64,000 nt of DNA from Capitulum mitella. Its lineage: Eukaryota; Arthropoda; Thecostraca; Pollicipedomorpha; Pollicipedidae. The stretch covers positions 20,668,556-20,732,555 of the forward strand of contig CP099845.1 in assembly GCA_030062745.1 (NCBI GenBank). Reading direction: 5' to 3'. Positions 34,301-40,800 of the stretch are shown piece by piece (the first letter of the stretch is position 1; each line of letters starts with the position of its first letter). The position numbers and the translations under genes were made by a program. Below the pieces are notes generated by a model. The model was not told the origin of the DNA. It did not search any database and saw nothing but the letters and a program-made list of their open reading frames with translations.

Positions 34301-37300
34301 CAGAGCGCAGCACTAAAACAGCCCGACTTTTCGGCTGCCTGACAAAGTGGCCTAAAATCGCCTCCTGAATCACCCGGACCTCATCGCGCCGTCATCCAAT
34401 CCGACTTTATGCGTCGCCGTTTCATTTCTCCAGCTGGGTGCCGCGAGGAAGACAATCAAGAATTTCAGCGTCGATAGCCTCAGGGGTTAGGGCTGACCCC
34501 TTTATGACCTTGAATCTCTCTCCTGCTCCCACTCCCTTGCAGTTCATCTGTCAGAGAAGGAGTGGAGGTGGTACACTGCGCATCCGCAAAAGGCGGAAGG
34601 GCAATATGAACTGAAATACGGTAAAAATGCTGCTATCTTTCGTTATCATGATGCAAGTATTTCAACAGGAAGCATCTGCCTTTATCGTGGTGCATTCTCG
34701 CCCGGTTTTACCGTAGAGAAACGGAGTGTTGTCTCCCTTTTTACTGCTAAAGCAGAAGTCACTTAACAATAAGTATTCCGTGAAATTTTCTGTGGAAGCT
34801 TAGGTTGCTTGTCCTCTTGTTCCATTAAGATTCAGATTCAGGCAATGCGCATTTCTGCATTAGCATGCAAAGCAAGAGGCAGTGCACGGAGTGACCCGTA
34901 TTCTCATGAGAAAGAGATGGGAGCGTTTGAAATGAAGCAGTCTAGTCACCGTGGGATCTTCAGGCCTGAGAGAGAAAGAAAGGGGATCTTCTGCCTAAAT
35001 GAGCATCTAAGACAAAATCAGATATGGGCAGAGTAATCTGCAGGGAGGACGTGGCTGTTCATGATCGCCGTGAAATAGATTCCGTGGACTCCCGGACGGT
35101 GCGGGCGGCTCAGAGTCCCGCTGGGAGTCAGCCGGACGGGAAGGCGGGCCCCGGGCTCGAGCTGTCCGTGAAGAGCACATCCATTTAGTGAGCCGTTCCG
35201 CAGCTTGTGCCAGCAGCTGACGTATCGCGGCACATCCTGGCACGGAGTCGACACGAGTGAGCCGCACTTCTTCTAGACACGACCGCATTAAACAGCCACG
35301 CCATAGACGAGGGTTTCTGGTGAGAGATGTCAGAAGATCAACGACTGCAGCTCAATGTATCGTTCTTTAAATCAGCACGATAATGGCTTGCCGTGACGCA
35401 CAAATTGTAGTGTTGTTTGTGTCTGTTAGTTGAGTGGTATTGTATAACACCTGCACGCTTGGGTTCCTTGGAGATTCACGATAAACCTACAATTGAACAA
35501 GACATTGTCGCCTCTTGCGCACCACCATTGCACCATCCTCCGATCACCAAGCAATTGTGCAGTTCTGGTGGATGGGGGAATTCGGGGAAAGAAAGCGAGA
35601 GTCAGAAAATCCGGTGGGGTAATTTGTGGACCAGATGATGAGGAGATGCACAAAGCAAGTTTCCATACAGGTGAAATTACCATACGCTAAAGCACTGTCG
35701 ATGATACTCTGAACGTGAGACCGTTAGGCATATCTAGAGTGTAAATACGCTCAGGCTTTGAAGAAAGTTGAACTAGCGCGGATCGTCAGCACATCAAAGT
35801 GCACATCAAAGCGGCAGGATAGTTTTGTCCGGGCACTAGGTCCACCATTGTACGAGGCGCTCAAGATGTCACAAAAGTGGTATCACATCAGCATACCGCT
35901 TTGAAACGTTTCGCAATCACTTCTCGGAGAGAACATAAAACTGGACAGCCATCCAATACCCAGTGATTACACTGACATGGCGTAAAATGGCACGGGTTCA
36001 CAGAACGTCAACATTAGAACAGTTCCAAAATGTCTGCTTTTATTCTTCCTAGCACCCGTCCAAATAAAATGATCATGAGCCGAGCCCTAGAATGAACTCC
36101 AAATTCCATTCAATTGGTTTGTTGACAACTGCTGACACATGGTCGACGGCTAGGCTCGGTGTTAAATCACGTACGTCGACACCTCACTGCCGCTGCCGCG
36201 GATACTTCCGACCAGTCTAATCAGCCAGCACCCGTGAGTTTCGGAATGTTTTCAGACGATCGTGGCCTTTCATTATGCGGGGCCGTTCGCCCCGCGGACC
36301 GGACCAATAAGTCCCTGCAGGCCTGCAATCAGACCCACGGATCCTGCGGCGCCGCGCGGAATCCTGAGGATGCTGTCAGGCCCGGTTCTGATTTCCATGG
36401 AAATGAAGGGCTTCGGCTAAATCAAACCTTTGTCGTGGCTTCCTGCCGTGGTTCGATTCGGAGCCGAATCCTCCGCTGTCCAATCTGTTCACGCACGGCC
36501 GCTGATCGATGTCGCAGAACGCTTTTGGAAAGTGCGTGGCCGCAGTCTGCGTATATGCGGCCTGAAGTAACTGCCCTCGCAAGCCCAGTGCCAGGTGAAT
36601 AAAGCAAACGACACGCGGTTACATTAAAGGGGTCCAAGATGTCACTCGTTTGACCCGCTGTGAACGATCCTTGTCGATGACAGCCCCACGGAGTGTGGCA
36701 CACATAAGCAACGGTCAACCATAAGCAACGATGAGCCCCGCATCAAGACAGCGTAATGCGAGCAGCTCAGCGTTGCTTAGGTTACACTGGTCTCGTTAGA
36801 GCCGGACAACTTTTGAAGGTACCCCGTTTACGGCCCAGCGGAGGCTGCTATCAAAAACGTCTGCCAACCAGAAGGCAAGCGACAGCTGCGTGGTGAAGAT
36901 CAAGAAGCATTTCTGCACCGAGGAACATTGCAAGGTCGGTTCAGCGGGCAGAGCCGCAGCCGCGATGGGATTCACTGGTCCGCGATGCTGTAGATGACGT
37001 TTTGATTGATGGCATGGGCATCGGGTAAACGTTCACTGGCTTTGTGAAATTCCAACGTATTTGGATGACTGTTGAATACTCATCGGACATCCACCATCCT
37101 TGTCCACGAAAACGGATTTCTGCCAAGGATTCGCAAGATGTCTAAACATTTGCTCCTGTTTTTTTCGTCTGAATAACTAACAAATGAAAAATAACGATTG
37201 CCATCACCCATGACGAACATATGTTCTATTTGCCGTCTACCGAGCAGGTATCAGCGATGAGTATCTATAGGCGCACCTCGCGTGCATGTAACTTGCACAC

Positions 37301-37583
37301 GCGAAAATTTACCGCAAAAGATACGCGAACGTCGATGATAAATCGGAATCGAAACGTATTCATCCCAGCACGGCACGAGCCGTTCTGATTTTTCGCGGGT
37401 CCTCCACCTGTGCAAGCCCATGTTTTTTTTCGTTATAACTACCGTCGCCCAGTCCAAGCCACCGCCGCGCGTCTGCGACGGTGGGCCGACCCTGGGCCAG
37501 GCCGTCCACTTACTCTCCTTATCGATGGTCGAGAGGCCGAGCGCCGCCTGCGCCAGCGCCAGCAGCAGCCACGGCCGCCACAT
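4132..37583 (-). CDS. Sidestep-family immunoglobulin cell-surface protein gene (whole visible span, 3' end outside the window)
   Basis: This multi-exon minus-strand gene has coding segments 37583-37514, 23337-23211, 21698-21490, 17355-17242, 15888-15682, 10962-10663, 9492-9371, 7358-7202, 6849-6721, 4876-4724 and 4300-4132, together 1757 bases or 585 codons plus two bases. Every junction is GT-AG and every phase joins without a stop. The protein has a signal peptide (about residues 1-18), Ig1 (25-136; Cys41, Cys116), Ig2 (137-242; Cys169, Cys222), Ig3 (243-342; Cys267, Cys321), Ig4 (343-435; Cys367, Cys416), Ig5 (436-528; Cys460, Cys509, plus an extra pair Cys440/Cys522) and the first half of an FN3 domain (from about 530). 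Five Ig domains followed by FN3 is the Sidestep layout. In Drosophila, Sidestep proteins are displayed on the cell surface and bind Beaten-path receptors to guide axons; that role is inferred here. Orthology to one fly paralogue is unclear. The end of FN3, the membrane span and the tail must lie beyond position 1. Confidence 0.88.
4301..4723 (-). other. Intron 10 of the Sidestep-like gene
   Basis: A 423-base intron with a weak GTCGGC donor and a TTTTGCAG acceptor. Half of it is GC-rich next to exon 11; no repeat or other gene is seen. Confidence 0.75.
4724..4876 (-). CDS. Sidestep-like gene, exon 10 (second half of Ig5)
   Basis: The acceptor CCCGCAG was placed so that the phase fits (G + GC). 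The exon reads SVQELTSGDRNASVIGYTPR, then LAADYGVLLCWAQNSLGEQ (Cys509) and RRPCRFVISPA (Cys522). YTP...DYG.LLCW..N.LG....PC.F...PA is a Sidestep signature; Cys522 probably pairs with Cys440. The donor is GTCGGC, again weak at positions +3 and +4. Confidence 0.87.
5051..5121. repeat. Degenerate CGACTC hexanucleotide tract, copy 1
   Basis: A run of GACTC/GACTCC/GACTCTG words in intron 9, similar to the tract 450 bases downstream. Confidence 0.7.
5549..5625. repeat. Degenerate GACTCC hexanucleotide tract, copy 2
   Basis: It contains CGACTCCGACTCCGACTC (5582-5599) with flanking inverted words (CGGAGTCGAG), so it is partly self-complementary. Confidence 0.7.
6128..6212. repeat. Short tandem repeat, GATGAGTGATTACAG unit
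   Basis: About four to five imperfect copies of a 15-18-base unit with GAGTGATTAC as the shared core. Confidence 0.65.
6721..6849 (-). CDS. Sidestep-like gene, exon 9 (first half of Ig5)
   Basis: After a GTTTCAG acceptor it encodes HVPVC, then ARGETVNVSCPVAAHPEP and YRWSFNGS, with Cys440 and Cys460. VPVC, with its additional cysteine just before the domain, and the YRW-[AS]-FN motif are characteristic of the last Ig domain of Sidestep proteins. The donor is GTTCGC, a poor match to consensus. Reading through it meets a stop at 6641-6643 after 28 further codons. Confidence 0.85.
6850..7201 (-). other. Intron 8 of the Sidestep-like gene
   Basis: A 352-base intron with a GTACGT donor and a GTTTCAG acceptor. 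No repeat or extra exon is seen. Confidence 0.75.
7202..7358 (-). CDS. Sidestep-like gene, exon 8 (second half of Ig4)
   Basis: The acceptor TTTGCAG gives phase 0, matching exon 7. The 52 codons end in the classic Ig F-G region: DLVLANVKPQNSGNYTCSAT (Cys416), then NRLG and ISLRVK. The donor is GTACGT in phase 1. N-glycosylation is possible at NYT. The opposite strand is also open for about 200 codons here, but only as an echo of this exon. Confidence 0.9.
7359..9370 (-). other. Intron 7 of the Sidestep-like gene
   Basis: A 2012-base intron. It holds a CGGTAATC-type repeat (8495-8585) and a GC island (about 8750-9010); the rest is unremarkable. Confidence 0.75.
8495..8585. repeat. Degenerate repeat with GGTAATCGG / GGTAATCCG core
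   Basis: Four to five copies of a TAATC-centred word occur in 90 bases (CGGTAATCCG, CCGGTAATGGGTAATCGG, GGGTAATCGGCC). TAATC is also the K50 homeodomain (Otx/Bicoid class) core, so a clustered binding site is an alternative reading. Confidence 0.5.
9371..9492 (-). CDS. Sidestep-like gene, exon 7 (first half of Ig4)
   Basis: It starts after GTCACAG and ends at GTGAGT in phase 0. It reads Y-DPPVVSLTTRPEHDVIAG, then ETVQMRCEVNAHPSVTHVRW, carrying Cys367 and Trp380. The DPPVVSL start is the conventional linker into an I-set Ig domain, and AHP..T.V.W is the typical B-C turn. Confidence 0.9.
9493..10662 (-). other. Intron 6 of the Sidestep-like gene
   Basis: A 1170-base intron, AT-rich in its middle, with a C9 run at 10637-10645 close to the exon 6 donor. 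No gene is seen. Confidence 0.75.
10663..10962 (-). CDS. Sidestep-like gene, exon 6 (complete Ig3)
   Basis: The 300-base exon runs from a TTCGCAG acceptor to a GTGAGT donor and encodes a whole Ig domain in phase 1-1: KPRTATVLGG, PASLACQVTGSRPPPEVSWWLGG (Cys267, Trp280) and VTFTPRVADQGRRVTCRASNP (Cys321), ending SLILVVQ. A single-exon, symmetric Ig domain can be skipped without frame loss. Base composition is strongly GC-rich, like its flanking intron DNA on the right. Confidence 0.9.
10990..11180. promoter_or_regulatory. Enhancer-like GC island with paired homeodomain sites
   Basis: In otherwise GC-rich DNA, the palindrome CCATTAGTGTAATGG (11013-11027) and the inverted pair TAATGGCGTCATTA (11121-11134) lie about 110 bases apart, with a GATAA word (11156-11160) nearby. 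Both are paired TAAT cores of the type bound by homeodomain dimers. It lies 30-220 bases upstream of exon 6. Function is inferred only. Confidence 0.35.
12024..12415. repeat. Degenerate minisatellite (15-base unit, about 132-base higher-order period)
   Basis: Units resemble GGCATGTCTGATGGC; the marker word GCGTCTGAAGG recurs at 12064 and 12195, suggesting duplication of a roughly 132-base block. On the minus strand it gives a Pro/Ser-rich open frame, which is a by-product of the period being a multiple of three. Confidence 0.75.
13369..13590. repeat. GC-rich minisatellite, about 33-base unit
   Basis: Six or seven diverged copies built on CGGACCCNGGATCCGCCGCG plus GCGTTTCTCGG, the last two being the best preserved. 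Each unit contains the self-complementary word GGATCC. Confidence 0.7.
15591..15660. repeat. CAT/CGT trinucleotide microsatellite
   Basis: An interrupted (CAT)n tract of 70 bases, beginning about 20 bases downstream of the exon 5 donor on the minus strand, where it reads as GATGATG repeats. Confidence 0.85.
15682..15888 (-). CDS. Sidestep-like gene, exon 5 (rest of Ig2)
   Basis: The acceptor is CGGCAG and the donor GTGAGT. The 68 whole codons include SPPPNVTWWRGG (core Trp182), LKLGPLRRADHGTLYTCMA (Cys222) and the closing strand STSVVVDMI. The split codon before it yields Gly-Gly-Ser-Pro, the usual turn before the Ig C strand. A 70-base CAT/GAT trinucleotide tract begins about 20 bases after the donor, which is unusually close to the splice site. 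Confidence 0.9.
15889..17241 (-). other. Intron 4 of the Sidestep-like gene
   Basis: A 1353-base intron, GC-rich at 16000-16800, with a degenerate repeat of GCCAGATACG / GCGCGGCTCATG words at about 16185-16345. No gene is seen. Confidence 0.7.
17242..17355 (-). CDS. Sidestep-like gene, exon 4 (first part of Ig2)
   Basis: The acceptor GCGACAG was chosen over a later GCAG because only it gives the right phase and the expected linker, VPPQQPVVFD, after NLTVI. The exon encodes 37 residues ending VTCAAFD, with the first Ig2 cysteine at Cys169 and a possible N-glycosylation site (NVT), and stops at a GTGAGT donor in phase 1. The Pro-rich linker between Ig1 and Ig2 is normal for this family. Confidence 0.88.
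17371..17645. repeat. Degenerate minisatellite, GGGACCAGGTGATACGCAGA unit
   Basis: About seven imperfect copies of a roughly 33-36-base unit. On the minus strand it ends about 15 bases before the exon 4 acceptor, so it occupies the branch-point and pyrimidine-tract region of intron 3. Confidence 0.7.
18430..18960. promoter_or_regulatory. Enhancer-like block with TCF, forkhead and octamer motifs
   Basis: Within 90 bases there are ACATCAAAGG (TCF/LEF core in reverse, 18443-18452), TTATTTACAAAG (forkhead/Sox-like, 18469-18480) and GCAATATTAACC; an octamer ATGCAAAT (18841-18848) and GCCATTAGA follow in a GC-rich setting. This mix of short AT-rich words in a GC island resembles developmental enhancers. 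Confidence 0.3.
21370..21425. repeat. ACTCG pentanucleotide repeat
   Basis: (CTCGA)n-type tract with a CGACTCGAGTCG palindrome at its centre and a CCCACT variant block; intron 3, 65 bases from exon 3. Confidence 0.85.
21490..21698 (-). CDS. Sidestep-like gene, exon 3 (second half of Ig1)
   Basis: It starts after CCGCAG and ends at GTGGGT. It encodes residues 66-135: YDARGR, then SHWASDQ, LRISAVSRADGGVYRCRVDF (Cys116) and NSRVNLTVI. The YDARGR...HW...GVYRCRVDF...SPT.N..VNLTVI pattern closely follows Ig1 strand order in known Sidestep proteins. A possible N-glycosylation site is present (NLT). A pentanucleotide repeat lies about 65 bases downstream in the following intron. Confidence 0.92.
21699..23210 (-). 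other. Intron 2 of the Sidestep-like gene
   Basis: A 1512-base intron, GC-rich at 22060-22400 and AT-rich elsewhere. No gene or clear repeat is seen. Confidence 0.75.
23211..23337 (-). CDS. Sidestep-like gene, exon 2 (first half of Ig1)
   Basis: The exon follows a CTGCAG acceptor and ends at a GTGAGT donor. It completes residue 24, then encodes 41 residues and two bases of the next codon. VTAVEGQAAELPCDVT carries the first Ig cysteine (Cys41) and LRLVLWYFG carries the core tryptophan (Trp56). The AVEG-x-x-AELPCD and VLWY motifs are the hallmark of Ig1 in Sidestep proteins, which makes this exon one of the strongest pieces of family evidence. Confidence 0.9.
23460..23483 (-). CDS. Candidate 24-base microexon of the Sidestep-like gene
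   Basis: On the minus strand a strong pyrimidine tract and acceptor (CTTTTTCTTTCCTAG) precede 24 bases that end at a perfect donor (GTAAGTG). The segment is symmetric in phase 1: joined to exon 1 it reads SLYGKKKK, then completes an Asp codon with exon 2 (DRLVQV). Skipping it gives NRLVQV instead, so both forms stay in frame. It would add a basic patch just before Ig1. It lies 122 bases upstream of exon 2. Small, in-frame, symmetric exons are typical of regulated neuronal microexons; inclusion here is inferred only from the splice sites and phase. Confidence 0.6.
23918..24125. mobile_element. Foldback (long inverted repeat) element with flanking 12-base direct repeats
   Basis: Two 65-base arms (23929-23993 and 24023-24087) are inverted copies, matching at about 57 of 65 positions by eye, with a 29-base AT-rich loop. 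The 12-mer GTTGTCACTTTG occurs at 23918-23929 and again at 24114-24125 and may be a target-site duplication. No coding capacity. A MITE or foldback element is the best reading; a structured-RNA hairpin is the alternative. Confidence 0.65.
27070..27150 (+). mobile_element. tRNA-like SINE head (His-type anticodon region)
   Basis: It contains an A box (TAGCCTAGTGG, 27080-27090), a loop reading CTTGTGG with anticodon GTG, and a T arm with CCCGGTTCGAGTCCGGG including the B box (27124-27134). The expected 7-base acceptor stem does not form, so it is a tRNA pseudogene or the head of a tRNA-derived SINE and not a working tRNA. The TTAA element begins about 70 bases downstream. Confidence 0.55.
27220..28441. 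mobile_element. Non-autonomous DNA transposon flanked by TTAA, with hairpin-forming ends
   Basis: The element lies between two TTAA tetramers (27220-27223 and 28438-28441) and starts TTAACCCG / ends CGGGTTAA. Near each end is an inverted copy of GACTGGGGGGGGCAGTTGAC followed by TGCCCCCCC, so each end also folds on itself (27264-27290 and 28400-28424). The left end has about 27 extra bases relative to the right. The 1.2 kb interior is AT-rich, has no transposase frame, and carries many TGACCT/AGGTCA words. TTAA targets and CCC starts suggest a piggyBac-type MITE. Confidence 0.55.
30582..30826 (+). mobile_element. tRNA-derived SINE, copy 1
   Basis: It begins CGTGATCGGTAGTTCAGCTG with an A box (GTTCAGCTGGTTAGAG) and a B box (GGTTCGAGTC, about 30639-30648), followed by a roughly 160-base body: CGCTCGATATTTG, GTCAGCTGGCAAC, ATAGGGTCAAA. 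The same modules occur in the same order at 41811-42046 on the other strand. An AT-rich segment precedes it. No poly-A tail is obvious. Confidence 0.75.
32680..33350. other. GC island inside intron 1 with a 12-base repeat and TATA-like word
   Basis: It contains three tandem copies of CGGCGGATCKCG (32738-32776) and, on the plus strand, TATATAAGG at 32868-32876. The nearest downstream ATG opens only 19 codons. An AATAATTGG palindromic word lies at 33022-33030. It could be an internal promoter or an enhancer; nothing decisive is visible. Confidence 0.3.
35018..35272 (-). CDS. Candidate terminal exon of an unidentified protein, nested in intron 1
   Basis: After a GTCTAG acceptor, 84 codons run to a stop at 35018. 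The reading has protein-like features: CGSLVSTPCQ, YVSCWHKLRNGSLNGC, LHGQLEPGARLPVRLTPSG, GIYFTAIM. Paired cysteines and the G.LEPG...VRL turn resemble the second half of an FN3-type domain. Its phase (0) does not fit exon 1 of the Sidestep-like gene, so it would belong to another transcript or be a decayed exon. No partner exon was found. Confidence 0.3.
   Translation of the reverse strand, partial: KKCGSLVSTPCQDVPRYVSCWHKLRNGSLNGCALHGQLEPGARLPVRLTPSGTLSRPHRPGVHGIYFTAIMNSHVLPADYSAHI
37514..37583 (-). CDS. Sidestep-like gene, exon 1 (start codon and signal peptide)
   Basis: The exon encodes 23 residues starting MWRPWLLLALAQAALGLS, a short charged start followed by a hydrophobic core, which is a clear signal peptide for export. 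It ends in one base of a split codon, followed by a perfect GTAAGT donor (minus strand, 37513-37508). The ATG at 37583 was chosen because the hydrophobic segment follows it directly and a purine lies at -3. The frame stays open upstream to another ATG at 37835, but that 84-residue stretch is low-complexity Arg/Ala from a CGG repeat and would bury the signal peptide, so it is read as 5' leader. Phase 1 fits both exon 2 and the candidate microexon. Confidence 0.82.
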
Positions 37584-37658
37584 GTCCGCCGCGGCGGCCA
37601 CTGCGCGGACACGCCGGACACGCGGACACGCTCCAGCCGCCCGCCGAGCGCCGACTGA

Positions 37659-37692
<34 letters not shown>

Positions 37693-37835
37693 GCGGCAGC
37701 TCGAGCTGAGGAGCGCCGCCGGCGAGCTGGGCCGGTCGGCAGCGCCCGGCGGCGGCCTGATGCGCGAGTCCCGCCAGTGACAGCGCGTGCACCACGAGCG
37801 TTGCCCAAAGAGCTAGCAAAACGGGAAAGCGTCAT
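37584..37835 (-). promoter_or_regulatory. GC-rich 5' leader of the Sidestep-like gene with CGG repeat
   Basis: Directly upstream of the start codon lies a GC island with a (GGC)n run at 37659-37691 and a short CGGACACG repeat at 37605-37632. On the sense (minus) strand the run reads (GCC)n. The frame is open back to an ATG at 37835, giving a potential 84-residue N-terminal extension rich in Arg and Ala, considered unlikely to be translated as such. The transcription start was not located. Confidence 0.5.
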
Positions 37836-40800
37836 GCGCGTATGAGTTCAAGATTGCTTGGTGAAGTTTTCAAATCAAGAACAAAGGAGTTCTCAAAACT
37901 TTTCCTTTGACATGTGAGGGGAGTGAACTGAAAATTTTCCCTTAAATCGATGCGTTTTGGGGACTTTTGGACCGCAGACGCATGGGAACGATTTAACCTG
38001 AGTGACGACAGCTCAGGCCCTTTGTCAAAGGGAGTCAAGTTTTGTCCTAACGATCGGCTTTGCTCACTAATTGCAAACGATTCAAAAGGTCTGGGCGTCT
38101 TTGATCTTAGTGTTTTAGTGCGTCCGAAGTACGCTGGCTGGTGATTAAATGATTTAGGAAATTCCCCAGCAATCCCTACAGAATATGAAAGCCCCTGCTG
38201 AGTGAGATAAAAGACATAGCCTTTAAAATGCGACGATTTTTTCACAAATTTATTTGCTTTTTTCCAAAAACTCCCAAAGCATATATTCCTACTCATAAAT
38301 TTACGGCCGTCGCAGGTTACCTTGTTAAAAACTAAATATGTATTCGAAGCAGTCATTTACCAGCATTGCAAACGTGGGTGTACCGCGGAACGATAAAAGA
38401 CGGGAGATTATTCAAACGAAGTCTGAAAACTGAAACAATCGATAATGTTTAAACATGTTGCACATTGTTAACGTGCATGCTTTAATGCGACGCAGATACG
38501 GTCGAAATAACTATGGGAAACGATTGGAATGATCCGCATAGGCCAGACTTTGCGTTAAATTTGCCTTCCAGACAATGAGACCTCAGACCATGGATACTTC
38601 AATCCTATTCCCGTACTCACAGCGTTAGCGGCATTCCCGTTTGGGGCGGGGACGTATTCGGTTCCCCCTCCCCCGAGATCTTGAGAACTACCCTTCCGTT
38701 TTTATCGCAACAAAGCCAATGAATTCGCCATGGTCCAGACTGCATTTTTATAAAATGAATCTTGAAGGAGATGGATATAGGGGACAAAAAAGTAAGAAAG
38801 GTGTGTTTATTTACTTAGCATAAGTCCGCTGTTTATGTACCAGTTTTGATGCAATTGGGATGAATCGAAAGGTAATCGATACAGTTTTGCCATTGGTTCA
38901 TAAGTTTGGAATTTTGAGAAAGTTCATAGACCTTCACAGGGTTTGGGAAATTGGAGCAAGATATTTTCCAAAACTCCATGAAAATACAAGTAAAAAAACG
39001 TTTTTCTTAGTGTTCCTGGTCATGTTATACTTAAGTATTACAAATCGTATTAAAGTGTTTGTATAATGTTGGCAAAGGCAGCGCCAGGGACACGAGATGA
39101 GGGAACTGTCATGATCGCATGCTCATCACGTCAGCATACAATCTTTGGCCTAAAATGACGTCAAATGACCTCAGAGTCACGTGGAATGGCCTTGACCTCA
39201 TTTCATGGAGTTCTTAGACGTTTCCAATGATCTGAATTGGCTACATCTGCACATGTCCCGTTTACGGACGTGGTGATATGCGGTACACGCACGGACATTT
39301 TAGGTCCTAGCTGCCTGACCTCGCCTGATGTGAATTTGATTCGTGGAACACTATAGCGTTCAAGATATTTACTTGAAGCCAAATTTTCACTTTTAACATT
39401 GATCTAACCTTGTGAAGTGACCTCACATCAGCAAAAATACCTTTATATGTCTGCCCCATCTCTTACTTATACAGCCATATAATCCGTTAATTTCTATCTT
39501 ACAAACCCCATTTTTGGCAAGCATTATTCCTTTACCTTCAACAGCGCCAAAATGGTCTGAGGTGCTATGGGGCAATTTTCCCTGACTCCGCCCCTGTGCT
39601 ACACAAAACTACAAAAATTTTGCATATTAGCTGAGAAGAATAGGTAGGAATAGTCACCAAGTTTCGTTAAACTGCTGTAAAAAGCCTGGAAATAGCGAGC
39701 AAAAATCTGGAGAGGGATTCTTGCTCCCCCCCCGATAAGGAAATAGGACTAAGCTGGCGCAACCGTTAAGCCGGCTGCAGATGTCAATGAAACCACGCAC
39801 AACTGGAACATTTAAGCTGGTATTTCAGCCATGTTTTAGGACTCTATCCTCCTGGCTTATCGAGTTTGAAACCAGCTTAAGTGATGAAGTGGCGAAAGAT
39901 GGAGGCAGAATCAAATTCTGGTTGACGCCGGGTTCGTCACGATGTAACGTCTGTGAACTGGCGAAAAAGTTTCAAGGTTCTCTGAATTCAAATAGATGGC
40001 TTATTCATGTGATCAAGGAAATGTCAAGTGGCATTTGTTGAGCCGATCTTGATACGCTGTACAAGTAATACATACATACGTACTTAAGTGCATGCTATAC
40101 ATACCAAACACCACAAATGCATTCATTTTTTAGCTTCTAGTTTTATCTCTGTTCGTACACACATCTCAGAGACAGCAGTGCAGAGTGCACTAAACTACGG
40201 CAAATGACGTAGATGAAGAGGAATGTCTGGAAGGCTGTGGCAGTTTGTCATCAGAGGCAACTAAGACAGTGCCTCACAAAAATATCGGGAAATGTGAAAT
40301 TGAAATGATGCGTAATGTGTGTATAATAACACCGTTTATAAAACTGAATGCACGCTTTAACTGGATTCTCGCATTCATCAACAGAGCAGAAAACGTGCCC
40401 GCAAAGAAGCCCAATACCGCAACGTACCCCTACTCCGCTGCCCCCACAATCACGCGACGCAAGACTGTTGTCAGCCAGTTCACCCGCCTCAGCCAGCGCT
40501 AGAATCCCGTGTAATACAGCGCCTCTGGTGAGCGTCCGCGAAACTACTTGTCGGCCTCCGCCGGTGCAGCTGACAGAGCCCCTGTAAGGACAGACGTGGT
40601 ACTGCCTCTGCTCGCTGCCGCCGCGGTGCCACCGTCGGACTTACGAACGCAGGATTCTCGGCCGTCTGAGCTAGCATTAAAGGCGGAGAAATGACCGTGT
40701 TTTTAAGATAACTATTCCTTGAAATGTTATTTATCTCCATATCGTATTAATTTAAAATGCTAGATATATGTTCTGGAACTCAGCACAAATGATTCAACAA

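Larger units (their letters stand above)
23484..37513 (-). other. Long first intron of the Sidestep-like gene
   Basis: About 14 kb separates the signal-peptide exon from the microexon and Ig1. It holds a foldback element (23929-24087), a tRNA-like SINE head (27070-27150), a TTAA-flanked DNA element (27220-28441), a SINE (30582-30826), a GC island with a TATA-like word (32680-33350) and a candidate exon of unknown kind (35018-35272). A 156-codon minus-strand frame at 31510-31980 is unexplained. Long first introns often house regulatory DNA. Confidence 0.7.

Noticed and set aside
37420-37845. Plus-strand Arg-rich frame over the CGG repeat
   Set aside because: Low-complexity product antisense to the signal-peptide exon; no independent evidence.
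37832-38356. A 174-codon minus-strand frame just upstream of exon 1
   Set aside because: Ordinary composition but no recognisable domain, no splice link to exon 1 and no codon bias like the GC-rich exons.
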